Source: a virus. From it: a stretch of 39,735 nt of DNA. The notes below the pieces were generated by a model that made no database searches, was not told where the DNA came from, and saw only the letters and a list, made by a program, of their open reading frames with translations. Location of the stretch: positions 1 to 39,735 of the IMG/VR virus record IMGVR_UViG_3300034072_000840. The stretch is one strand, 5' to 3'. Shown here piece after piece: positions 1 through 7,987 of the stretch. The translations under genes were made by a program, and so were the position numbers. Within the stretch, counting starts at the first letter, position 1. Each line of letters starts with the position of its first letter.

Positions 1-3000
1 ATGAGCTAGATGCTCGCAAGGCAGTTCTGGCCAAGGTCAACATGTCGGTGGATCACATGGCATCGGCTGCTGCACCGTTCACCAAAAGTGACGGTGTAGA
101 GTTGCCAGCTGATCCGGCCAAGGCTGAAAAGATCCTCAACGAGATGTATGCTGAGGAGCTGGCCAAGGTTACGAAAAAGAAGCCCGAACCAAAGGCAGAA
201 GTGTCCGAGGATATCTCCGCTGCTCTTGGTTCAATCGGTACGCTCCACTCCAGTGGAGCTAGGATCATTAGCCGGGACGCTATCCGCCAGATTGTCGGTG
301 AGCTCAACATCCCTCTGGATCAGCGAGGTCTCTTGCGTTCGTCGGTCAATGCTCTGGCAACCAAGGGCTGGACCGTGCTACATGGTACGCCTGAGCAGCT
401 CATCGAGTATGCCCGTGAGAATGGCCTGAAGGTTCCTTACGGCTTCAACGACAGCAACGGCATGGTCTTGCCGGCAGACAAGGTGATGTTCCTCACCTCG
501 GCCAATAGCGAGACCATGACGCATGAATTCCTGCATGCTGCTACCGTGCAGCTGATCCATGCCCACTACTCGGGCAGTGGTCAGGTAGCCAAGGCAGTGC
601 CTGATGCTGTGAAGCGTCTCGAGCTGCTGATGGCAGACTTCCTGGCGATCGATCCAAGCACGATCGAGGATCAGGAAACTCGTGCAGAGTTCAAGTTCGT
701 TAAGGAGCAGATCAACAAGTTCGACGAGAGCTCGATGAGCGATGCCAACATCAAGACCGGCAAGCTTTCCGAATTCATGGCCTGGACCCTCTCGAACCAA
801 AAGCTCTCTGATCTCGCTCGCAAGACCAAGGTGAAGAGCAAGCTGGCTCTGATTGTTGACAAAGTTCTCGAGACGCTCAAGAAGCTGTGGCGTCAGGTGG
901 GCCTGGCTCCCACTCCTCGAGATGATATCTACAGCAACGTTCGCTTTAACACGCTGCTGCTAATGGAGAACAAGCAGAAGTCGGTGCTCGACCCTGCATC
1001 GGTGACGAGCATGGCCCAGTTCCAGGCTCGCAACTACGGTGGCAGTGATCGGCTGATCGAGCTAGAGAAGTCGTTTGCTCGCAAGATGCTGGCTGCTCTT
1101 CCTACTGAACCGACACAACGATTCCGTATCGATCAGAAGTATGAAGCGATGCACCGCATGGCTGGTCAGGTTCGCAAGACTTTCCAGTCCAATGGCTTTG
1201 CCATGAACCAGAAAGAAGCATCGTTCTTCGAGACCTTGGTCATGGCTCTGGCCGTCGACAAGACGCTCAATGCCAATGCTCAGTCTCGCGCTGAAGAAGT
1301 CTTCCGTGAGGTTCTGTCGAAGCTCAAGGTCGAAGACTTCATGGATGATCCCGATAGCCAGGATCAGTACGATCGTGATCAAGCCAACCTCAAGTTCAAC
1401 ACTGTGGTGGGTAATGCTTTTGTCGGACGGGATCTGTCTAGCCGTACCATGCTCATGCCTGCGTTCCTCGCTCTGGCAATGGTACATGAACCCTTCCGCA
1501 ATGCTCTTTCCAAGATGGATCTTCCCAAGTTTCAGAAGAGCTCTGAGGGCACTCTGGATGCATTGCTGAGCAACCTTGGCAATGAGGGTCTCGATCGTCT
1601 TGGCCGTACCCTGTCTGGTGAAGGCAAGTCCGAGAACGTGCTGGATGCTGTTGAGGCTCTGACCCGTAAGATGGCCGAGGCTCAGTCCGAGCGGGAAGCT
1701 GTCATCGAAACCCATATCGATGCCATCGGTAATACGATCGACAAGACGAATAACTTCGTGGTCGATCAGATGAATCGCTTGAGCCGTGAAGGGTACGATC
1801 GACTCCAGGATGTCGTTGAAAATTCCGACAACAAATATGCCCGGGGTGCAGCTCGTGCAGCTGCTGCCGTAGTGAGCTTCTTCAATGAGGACATCTCCGG
1901 CGCCAATGCTGAGTTCGCTCTGAAGCTGTCGGACAAGTCCACTGTCTGGAAGCCTCTGCGCGAGCTCCTGTCGGAAGTGATCGGCCGCACTGAAGAGAAC
2001 GCTCCGATCTACGACATGATCAAGGCTGTTCGGTCCTACATCCAGCAGACCCGTCAGATCTATCGTGAGCGTCTACCCAAGTTCCTGTCGGAGAAGTTTT
2101 CGAGGAAGCTCTCCAAGCAGGAATGGTCTGGCATGTATCATGTCATGGCCAAGACTGATCTGGCTGCCGTTGCTTCTCTTGGTTCAAAGCGTGTTCTGGA
2201 TATGCTCCGGGATGCTGGCAAGCTGCGTCAGGAGACTGCTGCTCTAGAGCGTCAGATTGACAAGCTGGACTCGGTGCATTCGACCAAGCTCAAGAGCAAA
2301 GCTCGGGAGCTGGCTGAGTACATGATGCTGCGTAAGGTCAGCAGCAATCTTCTGACCAATGCCGAGAGCGTGGCCAATCTGTATGGTGAGCTCACTGCCC
2401 AGCAGCGCAATAGCCGTGGTATGCCTAAGAAGGCTCTGATCCAGGCAATCGATCAGCTGGCTACGTTATACGCTCTGGATCTTAGCGGATCCAAGAACCG
2501 TCAGGCTGTGGCTGAGCTTGCTGCCAAGGAAACCGACGGCGTAGAGTTCATGCTGAATTACCTGAAGGGTCAGCGTCAAAATGAGCAAGACAAGGCTCGT
2601 AGTGGTCGGGCTCAAGTCAATCACATCAAAGGCTACGTCCCGACGGAAATCCGTTCAGGTGCAAGCCTGATTGTCGCTCCGGATTTGCAGCACAACGATC
2701 TGGTGGCTCGTGGTTATACCCGAGTTGCTCCTTACAAGGGCTCACCTGCCGAGGGTCCTTCTGGTTCGCAGAGCTATTATTTTGCTCCGCTGTCTGCCCG
2801 TGCCCAGTTCAATCAGGGCATTGCCCAGAATGTTCGTTCGACCTTCTCAGGTGTCGATCCGGCATCGGGCTTCAGCATTGAAAATTATGGTCTTGGTCGA
2901 ATCACGAACCAGGAGACTGTCCGCAAGATCACTAGCCGCATTCGGATGAACCGTGGGTCTGAAGCTCTCATTCCCATTCGTGACGAATTTGGTGATGTTG

Positions 3001-4376
3001 TGGCTTACGAACGCACGCTGGATCCTGCTCAGCTGGCCAAGCTGGAACGTGAAGAAGACCTGTCTAAGGTTCTGGGAATCTGGCGTGGTAGGCAGCTGGA
3101 AGAAGCTTCTGCTGACCAGTTCAATCAGATCCTGGTCGAGCGTCTTCACGCTATGTGGGACAAGCGTTCGGTCGGTGATGAGGAAGCTTTTGTGGATCTG
3201 TTCGATCCCAAGTCCCATAATGATCCGGTGATCACTGATGCAGTGAAGCTGTTCACTCCCCAGATGCGTCGACACATCGAGAACGCCTTTGGTGGTGAGG
3301 GCTTCATGGTTCGCAAGAGCATGATCAACGATGTCGTCGGGTATCGCTCGGCATCGATAGGCGATCTGTGGACAGGTGTGACAAGGGTGCCACCTGAGAC
3401 TGCCAAGGTGGCCGCCAATGTGCTGACCGCGGTAATGGGTAAGGATGCCTACAAGTATCTCGTTACCGGTGAGAAGCTGTGGCAGAACTTTGTATCCGAC
3501 GCTCGCACTACGATTGTGGTTCGCTCCGTGATTGTCCCTGCATCGAATATGATCAGCAACGTCTATCAGCTGGCTTCTCGAGGTGTGCCCCTCAAGGATA
3601 TTCTTCGTGGCATGCCCAAGAAGCTTGCTGAGATTCAGGCATATCACGAGAATCACCAGAAGGAGATCAAGCTGGAAGCAGAGCTGCTTTCGGTGCAGAA
3701 CGATCCTACCAAGAGCCGTGCTCTGAAAGCCCAGATCCAGTCCCTCAAAGATGGACACCGGCGCCTGAGCATTTGGCCTCTGATTGCCGCCGGTGAGTTC
3801 TCGTCGGTCTCGGAAGCTACCGTGATGCGGGAAGAGTCGACGTTGTTTGAAGGCAAGGTGACCCAGTACATGGAGAGCCTGGTCGACAAGCTGCCTGACT
3901 CGGTTCGCACTGCTGGACGCTATGCGATCATCTCGCGCGATACTGCCCTGTTCCAGGGTCTCCAGCGTGCTGTCGAGTACGGGGACTTCCTGGCTAAGGC
4001 TGTTCTGTATGATGATCTGACCAAGCGTCAGGGCATGGACAAGGACAAGGCTCGAGCCAAGGTCAGCGAAGAGTTCGTGAACTACGATCGCCTGCCCGGC
4101 CGTTTCCGCGGTACCTTGGAGAACATGGGTCTCATCTGGTTCTGGCACTTCAAGCTTCGGGCCATCAAGATTGCCATGTCGACGCTTCGGAACAATCCGT
4201 TACACTTCCTCATGGCAGCAGCTGTTCCTGCTCCTGACTTCTTCGGATCGGTAGGTCTGCCGGTTACGGATAACGCTCTGGCTGTGGCAGCTGAAGGCAA
4301 GCTCAACTATTCCATCGGGCCATTGCAGGGCCTTCATGCCCACGCATTGAACCCTTGGATGAATCTGTTGGGATAA
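1..4376 (+). CDS. Virion RNA polymerase-like giant protein (N4 gp50 type), C-terminal part, cut by window edge
   Basis: The reading frame is open to the left edge (codons from base 3 read ELDARKAVLAKVN before the first ATG at 42), so this is the 3' part of a larger gene. About 1,458 residues are visible, ending with TAA at 4374-4376. In N4 the virion RNA polymerase is about 3,500 residues, is packaged, and is injected to transcribe early genes; its C-terminal third is for encapsidation. The last 120 residues (YDRLPGRFRG, LIWFWHFKLR, then a hydrophobic stretch and NPWMNLLG) look like the end of that family to me. The T7-like catalytic motifs are not visible here and would lie upstream of the window. 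A metallopeptidase-like HEFLH lies 161-165 residues after the ATG at 42. Position and strand, opposite to and convergent with the replication genes, fit a late gene. Family assignment rests on synteny and general resemblance. Confidence 0.75.
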   Translation, partial: ELDARKAVLAKVNMSVDHMASAAAPFTKSDGVELPADPAKAEKILNEMYAEELAKVTKKKPEPKAEVSEDISAALGSIGTLHSSGARIISRDAIRQIVGELNIPLDQRGLLRSSVNALATKGWTVLHGTPEQLIEYARENGLKVPYGFNDSNGMVLPADKVMFLTSANSETMTHEFLHAATVQLIHAHYSGSGQVAKAVPDAVKRLELLMADFLAIDPSTIEDQETRAEFKFVKEQINKFDESSMSDANIKTGKLSEFMAWTLSNQKLSDLARKTKVKSKLALIVDKVLETLKKLWRQVGLAPTPRDDIYSNVRFNTLLLMENKQKSVLDPASVTSMAQFQARNYGGSDRLIELEKSFARKMLAALPTEPTQRFRIDQKYEAMHRMAGQVRKTFQSNGFAMNQKEASFFETLVMALAVDKTLNANAQSRAEEVFREVLSKLKVEDFMDDPDSQDQYDRDQANLKFNTVVGNAFVGRDLSSRTMLMPAFLALAMVHEPFRNALSKMDLPKFQKSSEGTLDALLSNLGNEGLDRLGRTLSGEGKSENVLDAVEALTRKMAEAQSEREAVIETHIDAIGNTIDKTNNFVVDQMNRLSREGYDRLQDVVENSDNKYARGAARAAAAVVSFFNEDISGANAEFALKLSDKSTVWKPLRELLSEVIGRTEENAPIYDMIKAVRSYIQQTRQIYRERLPKFLSEKFSRKLSKQEWSGMYHVMAKTDLAAVASLGSKRVLDMLRDAGKLRQETAALERQIDKLDSVHSTKLKSKARELAEYMMLRKVSSNLLTNAESVANLYGELTAQQRNSRGMPKKALIQAIDQLATLYALDLSGSKNRQAVAELAAKETDGVEFMLNYLKGQRQNEQDKARSGRAQVNHIKGYVPTEIRSGASLIVAPDLQHNDLVARGYTRVAPYKGSPAEGPSGSQSYYFAPLSARAQFNQGIAQNVRSTFSGVDPASGFSIENYGLGRITNQETVRKITSRIRMNRGSEALIPIRDEFGDVVAYERTLDPAQLAKLEREEDLSKVLGIWRGRQLEEASADQFNQILVERLHAMWDKRSVGDEEAFVDLFDPKSHNDPVITDAVKLFTPQMRRHIENAFGGEGFMVRKSMINDVVGYRSASIGDLWTGVTRVPPETAKVAANVLTAVMGKDAYKYLVTGEKLWQNFVSDARTTIVVRSVIVPASNMISNVYQLASRGVPLKDILRGMPKKLAEIQAYHENHQKEIKLEAELLSVQNDPTKSRALKAQIQSLKDGHRRLSIWPLIAAGEFSSVSEATVMREESTLFEGKVTQYMESLVDKLPDSVRTAGRYAIISRDTALFQGLQRAVEYGDFLAKAVLYDDLTKRQGMDKDKARAKVSEEFVNYDRLPGRFRGTLENMGLIWFWHFKLRAIKIAMSTLRNNPLHFLMAAAVPAPDFFGSVGLPVTDNALAVAAEGKLNYSIGPLQGLHAHALNPWMNLLG

Positions 4377-4591
4377 TAAAAAAGACCCCTACCAGGGCGA
4401 GTGGTAGGGGTCTTCATTCCTCTTAACGGCGAGGCCCGACTCATCTGGCAGGGAGCTTTCCTGACCGGAGCTTTCCGAGCAAGTCGATTACCGGCTACCT
4501 GACTTGCAAGTTTGATCCCGTCTCGTGGGATCAGGCCGCTGGTTCCTCCACATTCGGATGCCGTTGCAGGGACCAGAAACCCGCCCAGCAT
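4334..4591 (-). CDS. Doubtful small ORF at operon end
   Basis: An 85-codon frame starting ATG directly after the stop of the 54-residue membrane protein gene, beginning MLGGFLVPATASECGG, which vaguely recalls a lipoprotein signal. Against it: the frame runs through the terminator hairpin at 4384-4412 and into the 3' end of the opposing late gene, and the sequence shows no recognisable domain. It could be a short Rz1-like lysis lipoprotein, but I consider it more likely non-coding. Confidence 0.25.
   Translation of the reverse strand: MLGGFLVPATASECGGTSGLIPRDGIKLASQVAGNRLARKAPVRKAPCQMSRASPLRGMKTPTTRPGRGLFYYPNRFIQGFNAWA
4384..4412. terminator. Bidirectional hairpin terminator between convergent units
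   Basis: A perfect 11-bp stem (gacccctacca / tggtaggggtc) with loop gggcgag, extended by AA/TT on the flanks. On the minus strand the 3' arm is followed by six T, a classic intrinsic terminator for the replication operon. On the plus strand the tail is weaker (tcttcattcc). It lies 7 nt after the stop of the giant late gene. Confidence 0.85.
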
Positions 4592-4756
4592 TCAGTCTGG
4601 CTGTTTATCCATCCAGTGCATCAGCCATTTCCCAATGAGCCAGAGCACGATGATGGCAGCCAAATAAGGTGCTGCGAATGCGATAGCGGCTCCCAGTAGG
4701 GATACCGTGGCAAGAGCCAGGATCCCTACCAGAAGGATCCTGGCCAGGTATATCAC
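4592..4756 (-). CDS. Small inner-membrane protein, 54 aa
   Basis: Starts with GTG at 4756-4754, overlapping the TGA of the upstream gene (GTGA), a sign of translational coupling. The peptide has two hydrophobic segments (residues about 3-27 and 28-43, e.g. ILLVGILALATVSLLGAA) followed by a polar tail ending HWMDKQPD. It resembles a holin-like or other small phage membrane protein in size and topology, but no family is recognised. It is the last convincing gene of the minus-strand operon. Confidence 0.6.
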   Translation of the reverse strand: MIYLARILLVGILALATVSLLGAAIAFAAPYLAAIIVLWLIGKWLMHWMDKQPD

Positions 4757-5280
4757 GCCGCTTCAGGCTTCGCATTTACCGGCTTGCTGAGACCACCGAA
4801 GATCTTCTTCACAGCCGGCTTGGGATCGGCATCGAACGGAACATTGTCCTGTCCTTCAGCTGCCTGCACTTCCGGTTCCTTGACCGGATCAGCCTTCTTG
4901 CCGAAGACTGCACGCAGAGGCTTGGTTGCCGGAGCTTCTTCAGCAACAGGCTCATCTGCTACTGGTTCAGCCTCAGGCTCTGCCTTTGCCACTTCGACGA
5001 CAGGCTCCTCGACCTTGACTTCAGCCTTGGGGGCCTCTGCCTTGGTCTCGGTCTTCTCAGCCTTGGTGGTCGCCTTGACTTCCGGCTTGGTGACTTCCTC
5101 GGGCTTACCGCCCTTGGGTCCATCTTGCGGAGTGATGTCGATGACAGCCGTAAAGCCTTCGGTGCCACGGGTGGCCTTGAGATCGATATCGACCCGCATA
5201 TTTTCCCGCACTGCAATGAGTGCAAGAACGTGGTTGCGGATAGCCGTTTCGATCTCGGTCTGAGTGATGGTGATCTGCAT
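4753..5280 (-). CDS. Hypothetical protein with acidic Ala/Pro/Lys/Glu-rich tail
   Basis: 175 residues. The N-terminal 55 residues (MQITITQTEIETAIRNHVL) form a compact folded-looking segment; residues about 60-135 are a low-complexity region of repeated Lys-Ala-Glu-Pro-Val patterns; the tail again looks ordered (LRAVFGKKADP, KKIFGGLSKP). No family is recognised. The ATG lies 3 nt after the TAG of the resolvase gene, with AGGGA about 9 nt upstream. The place next to SSB and resolvase suggests a middle/replication gene, but function is unknown. Confidence 0.75.
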   Translation of the reverse strand: MQITITQTEIETAIRNHVLALIAVRENMRVDIDLKATRGTEGFTAVIDITPQDGPKGGKPEEVTKPEVKATTKAEKTETKAEAPKAEVKVEEPVVEVAKAEPEAEPVADEPVAEEAPATKPLRAVFGKKADPVKEPEVQAAEGQDNVPFDADPKPAVKKIFGGLSKPVNAKPEAA

Positions 5281-5283
5281 CTG

Positions 5284-5841
5284 CTAAATCCCTGTAAAGA
5301 GTCTCATGAGGTTCTGGAACATTGGCGTCCTTACCCCAGCATGGATTGCTCCTATGGCATCAGCCACATGTTCTGCCTTCTCGGCACTGAGCTTACCATG
5401 GTGGTATGGGAAGTTTGCCTCCGGATACCAGGACATTGCACTCTGAATCATTTGGTTCTTTGTGGCACTCTTGGTTCCTGCCAATGCGAGTTTGACCTCG
5501 ATCGGTGTCACCTCGATCAGAGGAATTCCCTCTGATCTTATTACCCCCAATATACCAACACACATGCCATAGCTAGCCATTGCACGCGCAGATTGAGATC
5601 CAACCGGCACTTCGACAAAAACTACCTTAGCTTTCCTGGCCTCTTCCAGAGCAATCTTGGACAATTGCTCCGCTTGCTCGAGGTCCTTGGAATTCTGTCT
5701 GACCTGTTTTGAAACAGTCTTGACCGGAGTGACGGTCTGTAAATGCGGTGTGTCAAGCACCCCCGCAGTCAGATCAAGAATTCCTGAGGCGATGCCCCAG
5801 TTGGACATGCTCGGATCCATTCCGACTACGGGGATACGCAT
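5284..5841 (-). CDS. RuvC-like Holliday junction resolvase
   Basis: 185 residues with an RNase H-fold pattern: VVGMDPSMSNWG at the N-terminus (first acidic residue), VVFVEVPVGSQSARAM near residue 95 (second acidic residue in VEVP), and HVADAIGAIHAG near residue 160 (third acidic residue). This spacing matches RuvC-type resolvases of phages, which cleave four-way junctions in replicating or recombining DNA. It lies between the SSB gene and a hypothetical gene in the replication operon, where N4-like phages carry a similar protein. The stop is TAG, followed after one codon by the next ATG. Confidence 0.8.
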   Translation of the reverse strand: MRIPVVGMDPSMSNWGIASGILDLTAGVLDTPHLQTVTPVKTVSKQVRQNSKDLEQAEQLSKIALEEARKAKVVFVEVPVGSQSARAMASYGMCVGILGVIRSEGIPLIEVTPIEVKLALAGTKSATKNQMIQSAMSWYPEANFPYHHGKLSAEKAEHVADAIGAIHAGVRTPMFQNLMRLFTGI

Positions 5842-5857
5842 GAGACTTTACGCTCCC

Positions 5858-6613
5858 TTAGGCCGCGTTCTTGTTGCCGAAGAGACGCTTGGTCTCGGTC
5901 TTGGCGCCAGCCTGTGGAGCTGCACCCGAACCGGGGCGGCCGGACTTGCCTGCCTGATTATCATTCTTGGCAGTCTTGTCACGGGTCTGACCCTTGTTGC
6001 GTTCGGTCCAGGCATCGATAAACACGCCGGTCTCGAGACCTTTGCGGGCTTCTGCGACAGTCAGCTTCGAGTCGAGGTCATAGACCTTCTCGATGGTGTT
6101 CTCATCACGGGTCTTGCCGGTCGGGACGTAGTTGCCGGCATCGTCCTTCTTGCTGACATCGACGGTCGACTTGACGATGGCTACACCGACTTCCTTGCCG
6201 ATGAGATCGACGAGAACATGGGCTGCCTTGGGCAGTTCCTTCTTCTCTTCGTAGTCCCACTGCTTGACCAGCTTTTCCTCGGTGGGCTGGTTCTCGAGCG
6301 ATTCCCCGGTTGCCACGAGGCAGAGGTCATCGATCGTGGTGAAGCCTGGCAGAGGGACCTTCTTGGTCTTGTCGTCCTTGTTCAGGAAGTAGTTCTCACC
6401 CTTCTTATTGGTGATGTAGATCGTCTCGCTGTAGTCAGCGCCATTGATCTTGCCCTGAACGGTCACGTTGCGAGCACCGCCTGCCGACTGGCCGGCATAT
6501 GCCATGGTGATCTTCATGGTATAAACGTCGGTATCCAGTGCCGGAGTACCGCCGCCCAGACGATCTTCCGATTCCTCGAGACCGTCGCTGTTGAGGTTTT
6601 TGAAAATGCTCAT
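5858..6613 (-). CDS. Single-stranded DNA-binding protein, N4 gp45 type
   Basis: 251 residues, MSIFKNLNSDGLEESEDRLGG at the start, a central region rich in beta-strand patterns (VYTMKITMAYAGQSAGGARN, SETIYITNKKGENYF) and a flexible Gly/Lys-rich C-terminal tail (KSGRPGSGAAPQAGAK). In N4 this protein binds ssDNA for replication and recombination and also activates late transcription by host RNA polymerase. Assignment is by position after the gp44-like ATPase gene and resemblance to N4-like SSBs, which are unrelated in sequence to bacterial SSB. The start is supported by AAAGAAAGACAAAGAGT just upstream. Confidence 0.75.
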   Translation of the reverse strand: MSIFKNLNSDGLEESEDRLGGGTPALDTDVYTMKITMAYAGQSAGGARNVTVQGKINGADYSETIYITNKKGENYFLNKDDKTKKVPLPGFTTIDDLCLVATGESLENQPTEEKLVKQWDYEEKKELPKAAHVLVDLIGKEVGVAIVKSTVDVSKKDDAGNYVPTGKTRDENTIEKVYDLDSKLTVAEARKGLETGVFIDAWTERNKGQTRDKTAKNDNQAGKSGRPGSGAAPQAGAKTETKRLFGNKNAA

Positions 6614-6649
6614 TGTACTCTTTGTCTTTCTTTTGTGCTGTCTTGACGA

Positions 6650-6703
6650 TCAGTTGCCGTAGAAGGCAGCGAGGTGATCCAGCAGAAGCTGGACATCGTT
6701 ATG
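6650..6703 (-). pseudogene. Displaced native 3' end of the gp44-like ATPase gene
   Basis: Directly after the endonuclease stop (TAA at 6701-6699), a reading frame encodes HNDVQLLLDHLAAFYGN and a TGA stop. The intact ATPase gene 450 nt upstream ends DNCVQLLLDHLTEFYRA. Ten of 17 residues are identical and the frame ends at the same place. It has no start codon of its own. It is best read as the original end of the ATPase gene, separated when the endonuclease gene inserted with a substitute 3' end. Confidence 0.85.
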
Positions 6704-7130
6704 CGGCGCGATAAATTCTGTTTACCGTTGAGATACTCACACCATACTCGGATGCAAGATATCGCGTCTTTTCACCGCCCTGTTTCCGGCGAATTATTTC
6801 GTCTGCTTGTGCAGTTGTGATTTTCAGTTTGCAAGTGATCCTGCCGCTGGATCTTCCAACAACAGCAATCATGTTTGCACGCCGAGTTACCACTAAGCAT
6901 GTATCAGGCGAGTAAAGCTTGCTGCCAGGGACCTTGATGTCCTTGTCAACTTGCATTCCCGGCTTCCACCCCTGGGCTAAGCACCAGTTGATGTAGGCTA
7001 CGGGATCTTCTCGCCATTCATCACAGACGGTGACACCTTTGGCGCCGTACCAAGGGTATCGGCTATCGCTGGGCACATGGCACCTACGCACCATGTCCTG
7101 CCAGCGGCTGTACAGGGGATGCTTTGACAT
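6699..7130 (-). CDS. HNH homing endonuclease
   Basis: 143 residues from the ATG at 7130 (MSKHPLYSRWQDMVRRC); a GTG at 7157 would add nine residues and overlap the ATPase stop. The N-terminal half has the usual free-standing HNH layout: WQDMVRRC, WYGAKGVTVCDEW, and VDKDIKVPGSKLYSPDTC, where VDKDI stands for the usual DRID-type segment. The C-terminal part (ITTAQADEIIRRKQGGEKTRY, VSISTVNRIYRAA) is a helix-turn-helix likely used for DNA recognition. It sits inside the 3' end of the gp44-like ATPase gene, and a displaced copy of that gene end follows it, which points to gene conversion during homing. Confidence 0.85.
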   Translation of the reverse strand: MSKHPLYSRWQDMVRRCHVPSDSRYPWYGAKGVTVCDEWREDPVAYINWCLAQGWKPGMQVDKDIKVPGSKLYSPDTCLVVTRRANMIAVVGRSSGRITCKLKITTAQADEIIRRKQGGEKTRYLASEYGVSISTVNRIYRAA

Positions 7131-7149
7131 CCCATGTTCAACTCGTTGC

Positions 7150-7896
7150 TTACGCACGGTAGAACTCGGTCAAGTGATCGAGCAGCAGCTGTACGCAGTT
7201 GTCCATGTAGGTCTGGCTCTTGGAGAACATTCCCATCGGAGAACGAATACGGGTCCCAATTGTCTTTTCAGTCAACCGGGTCTGGAAGACGTACTTGAAC
7301 CCAAGATCCTGCTCATCTTCGGAGACATGAAGCAATGTCTCGTCATACTTGGGCAGATCTTTTACAGGGATCTTCGTAGCTTCCACCACGGTGGAGAAAT
7401 AAGCTTCAACACCCTGGTTCTTGAGGGCACCCTTGATAGGGACCGAACGCTTCATCTCCATGGCTTTTTCATCATACACATCGAGAACGTGTGCGATGAT
7501 CACCACAGGCTTACCGAACTTGACCAGCTTGACCTGGATCAGTTCTTTCCAGAACTGGGCGTAGTTGCTCCAGCCCTTCATGGTGTCAGCAGTACCGAGA
7601 ACGTACTGGCTCTCGAACATGTCCATCATGAAGGTCGAGCTGTCGATGATGATACCATCGAGATCATCACGGTTCTCTATTGCCTGGTCGACGTACTCAT
7701 GAACTTGCCATGGGTCGGTGATCCGAACATTCATGAAGCTGTTCCGGAAAGGCAGACGCTTGCCTGCCTCAGTATTAATGTAGAGCCAGCGATCCTGGTT
7801 CCGGATGTTGCGGAGCGATGCCGACTTGCCTGCACCTGATACTCCGCCAACCAGTACCAGCTGATCGTTGACTTCAATGTCCTGTTCGTCGCTCAT
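7150..7896 (-). CDS. P-loop ATPase, N4 gp44 type (RecA/Sak4-like fold)
   Basis: 248 residues. Walker A GVSGAGKSAS at residues 18-27, Walker B LDGIIIDSS with Asp85, then a KPVVIIAHV strand near residue 130. This is the layout of phage AAA_24/Sak4-like ATPases that accompany SSB and recombination proteins. In N4 the gene lies between primase (gp43) and SSB (gp45), as here. The C-terminus (QLLLDHLTEFYRA) appears to be a substitute supplied by the neighbouring HNH gene; the older end remains at 6650-6703. The start ATG has TAAGGAATT about 12 nt upstream, just after a long hairpin (7919-7975). Confidence 0.8.
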   Translation of the reverse strand: MSDEQDIEVNDQLVLVGGVSGAGKSASLRNIRNQDRWLYINTEAGKRLPFRNSFMNVRITDPWQVHEYVDQAIENRDDLDGIIIDSSTFMMDMFESQYVLGTADTMKGWSNYAQFWKELIQVKLVKFGKPVVIIAHVLDVYDEKAMEMKRSVPIKGALKNQGVEAYFSTVVEATKIPVKDLPKYDETLLHVSEDEQDLGFKYVFQTRLTEKTIGTRIRSPMGMFSKSQTYMDNCVQLLLDHLTEFYRA

Positions 7897-7918
7897 GGCG
7901 ATTGTAATTCCTTAGTTT

Positions 7919-7975
7919 GCAACAGCTTCGGCCAGCATTCCTGAACCCCAAGAAAGGGCTGACCGAAGCTGTTGC
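7919..7975 (-). promoter_or_regulatory. Long hairpin in the leader of the gp44-like gene
   Basis: An 18-bp stem with one mismatch (gcaacagcttcggccagc / gctgaccgaagctgttgc) and a 21-nt loop that carries the recurring intergenic motif gaaccccaagaaa. It lies in the 91-nt gap between the primase stop (7988) and the ATPase start (7896). No T-run follows, so it does not look like a simple intrinsic terminator; an RNA processing or attenuation site is possible. Confidence 0.7.
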
Positions 7976-7987
7976 GGGGGTGACCGG

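Noticed and set aside
2847-4148. Minus-strand ORF of 433 codons under the giant late gene
   Set aside because: Antisense frame of a conserved coding region, with composition of a shadow and no domain.
5657-6646. Plus-strand ORF of 329 codons
   Set aside because: It is the antisense of the SSB and resolvase genes, starts inside another gene, has no ribosome-binding site and a low-quality hydrophobic composition typical of shadow frames.
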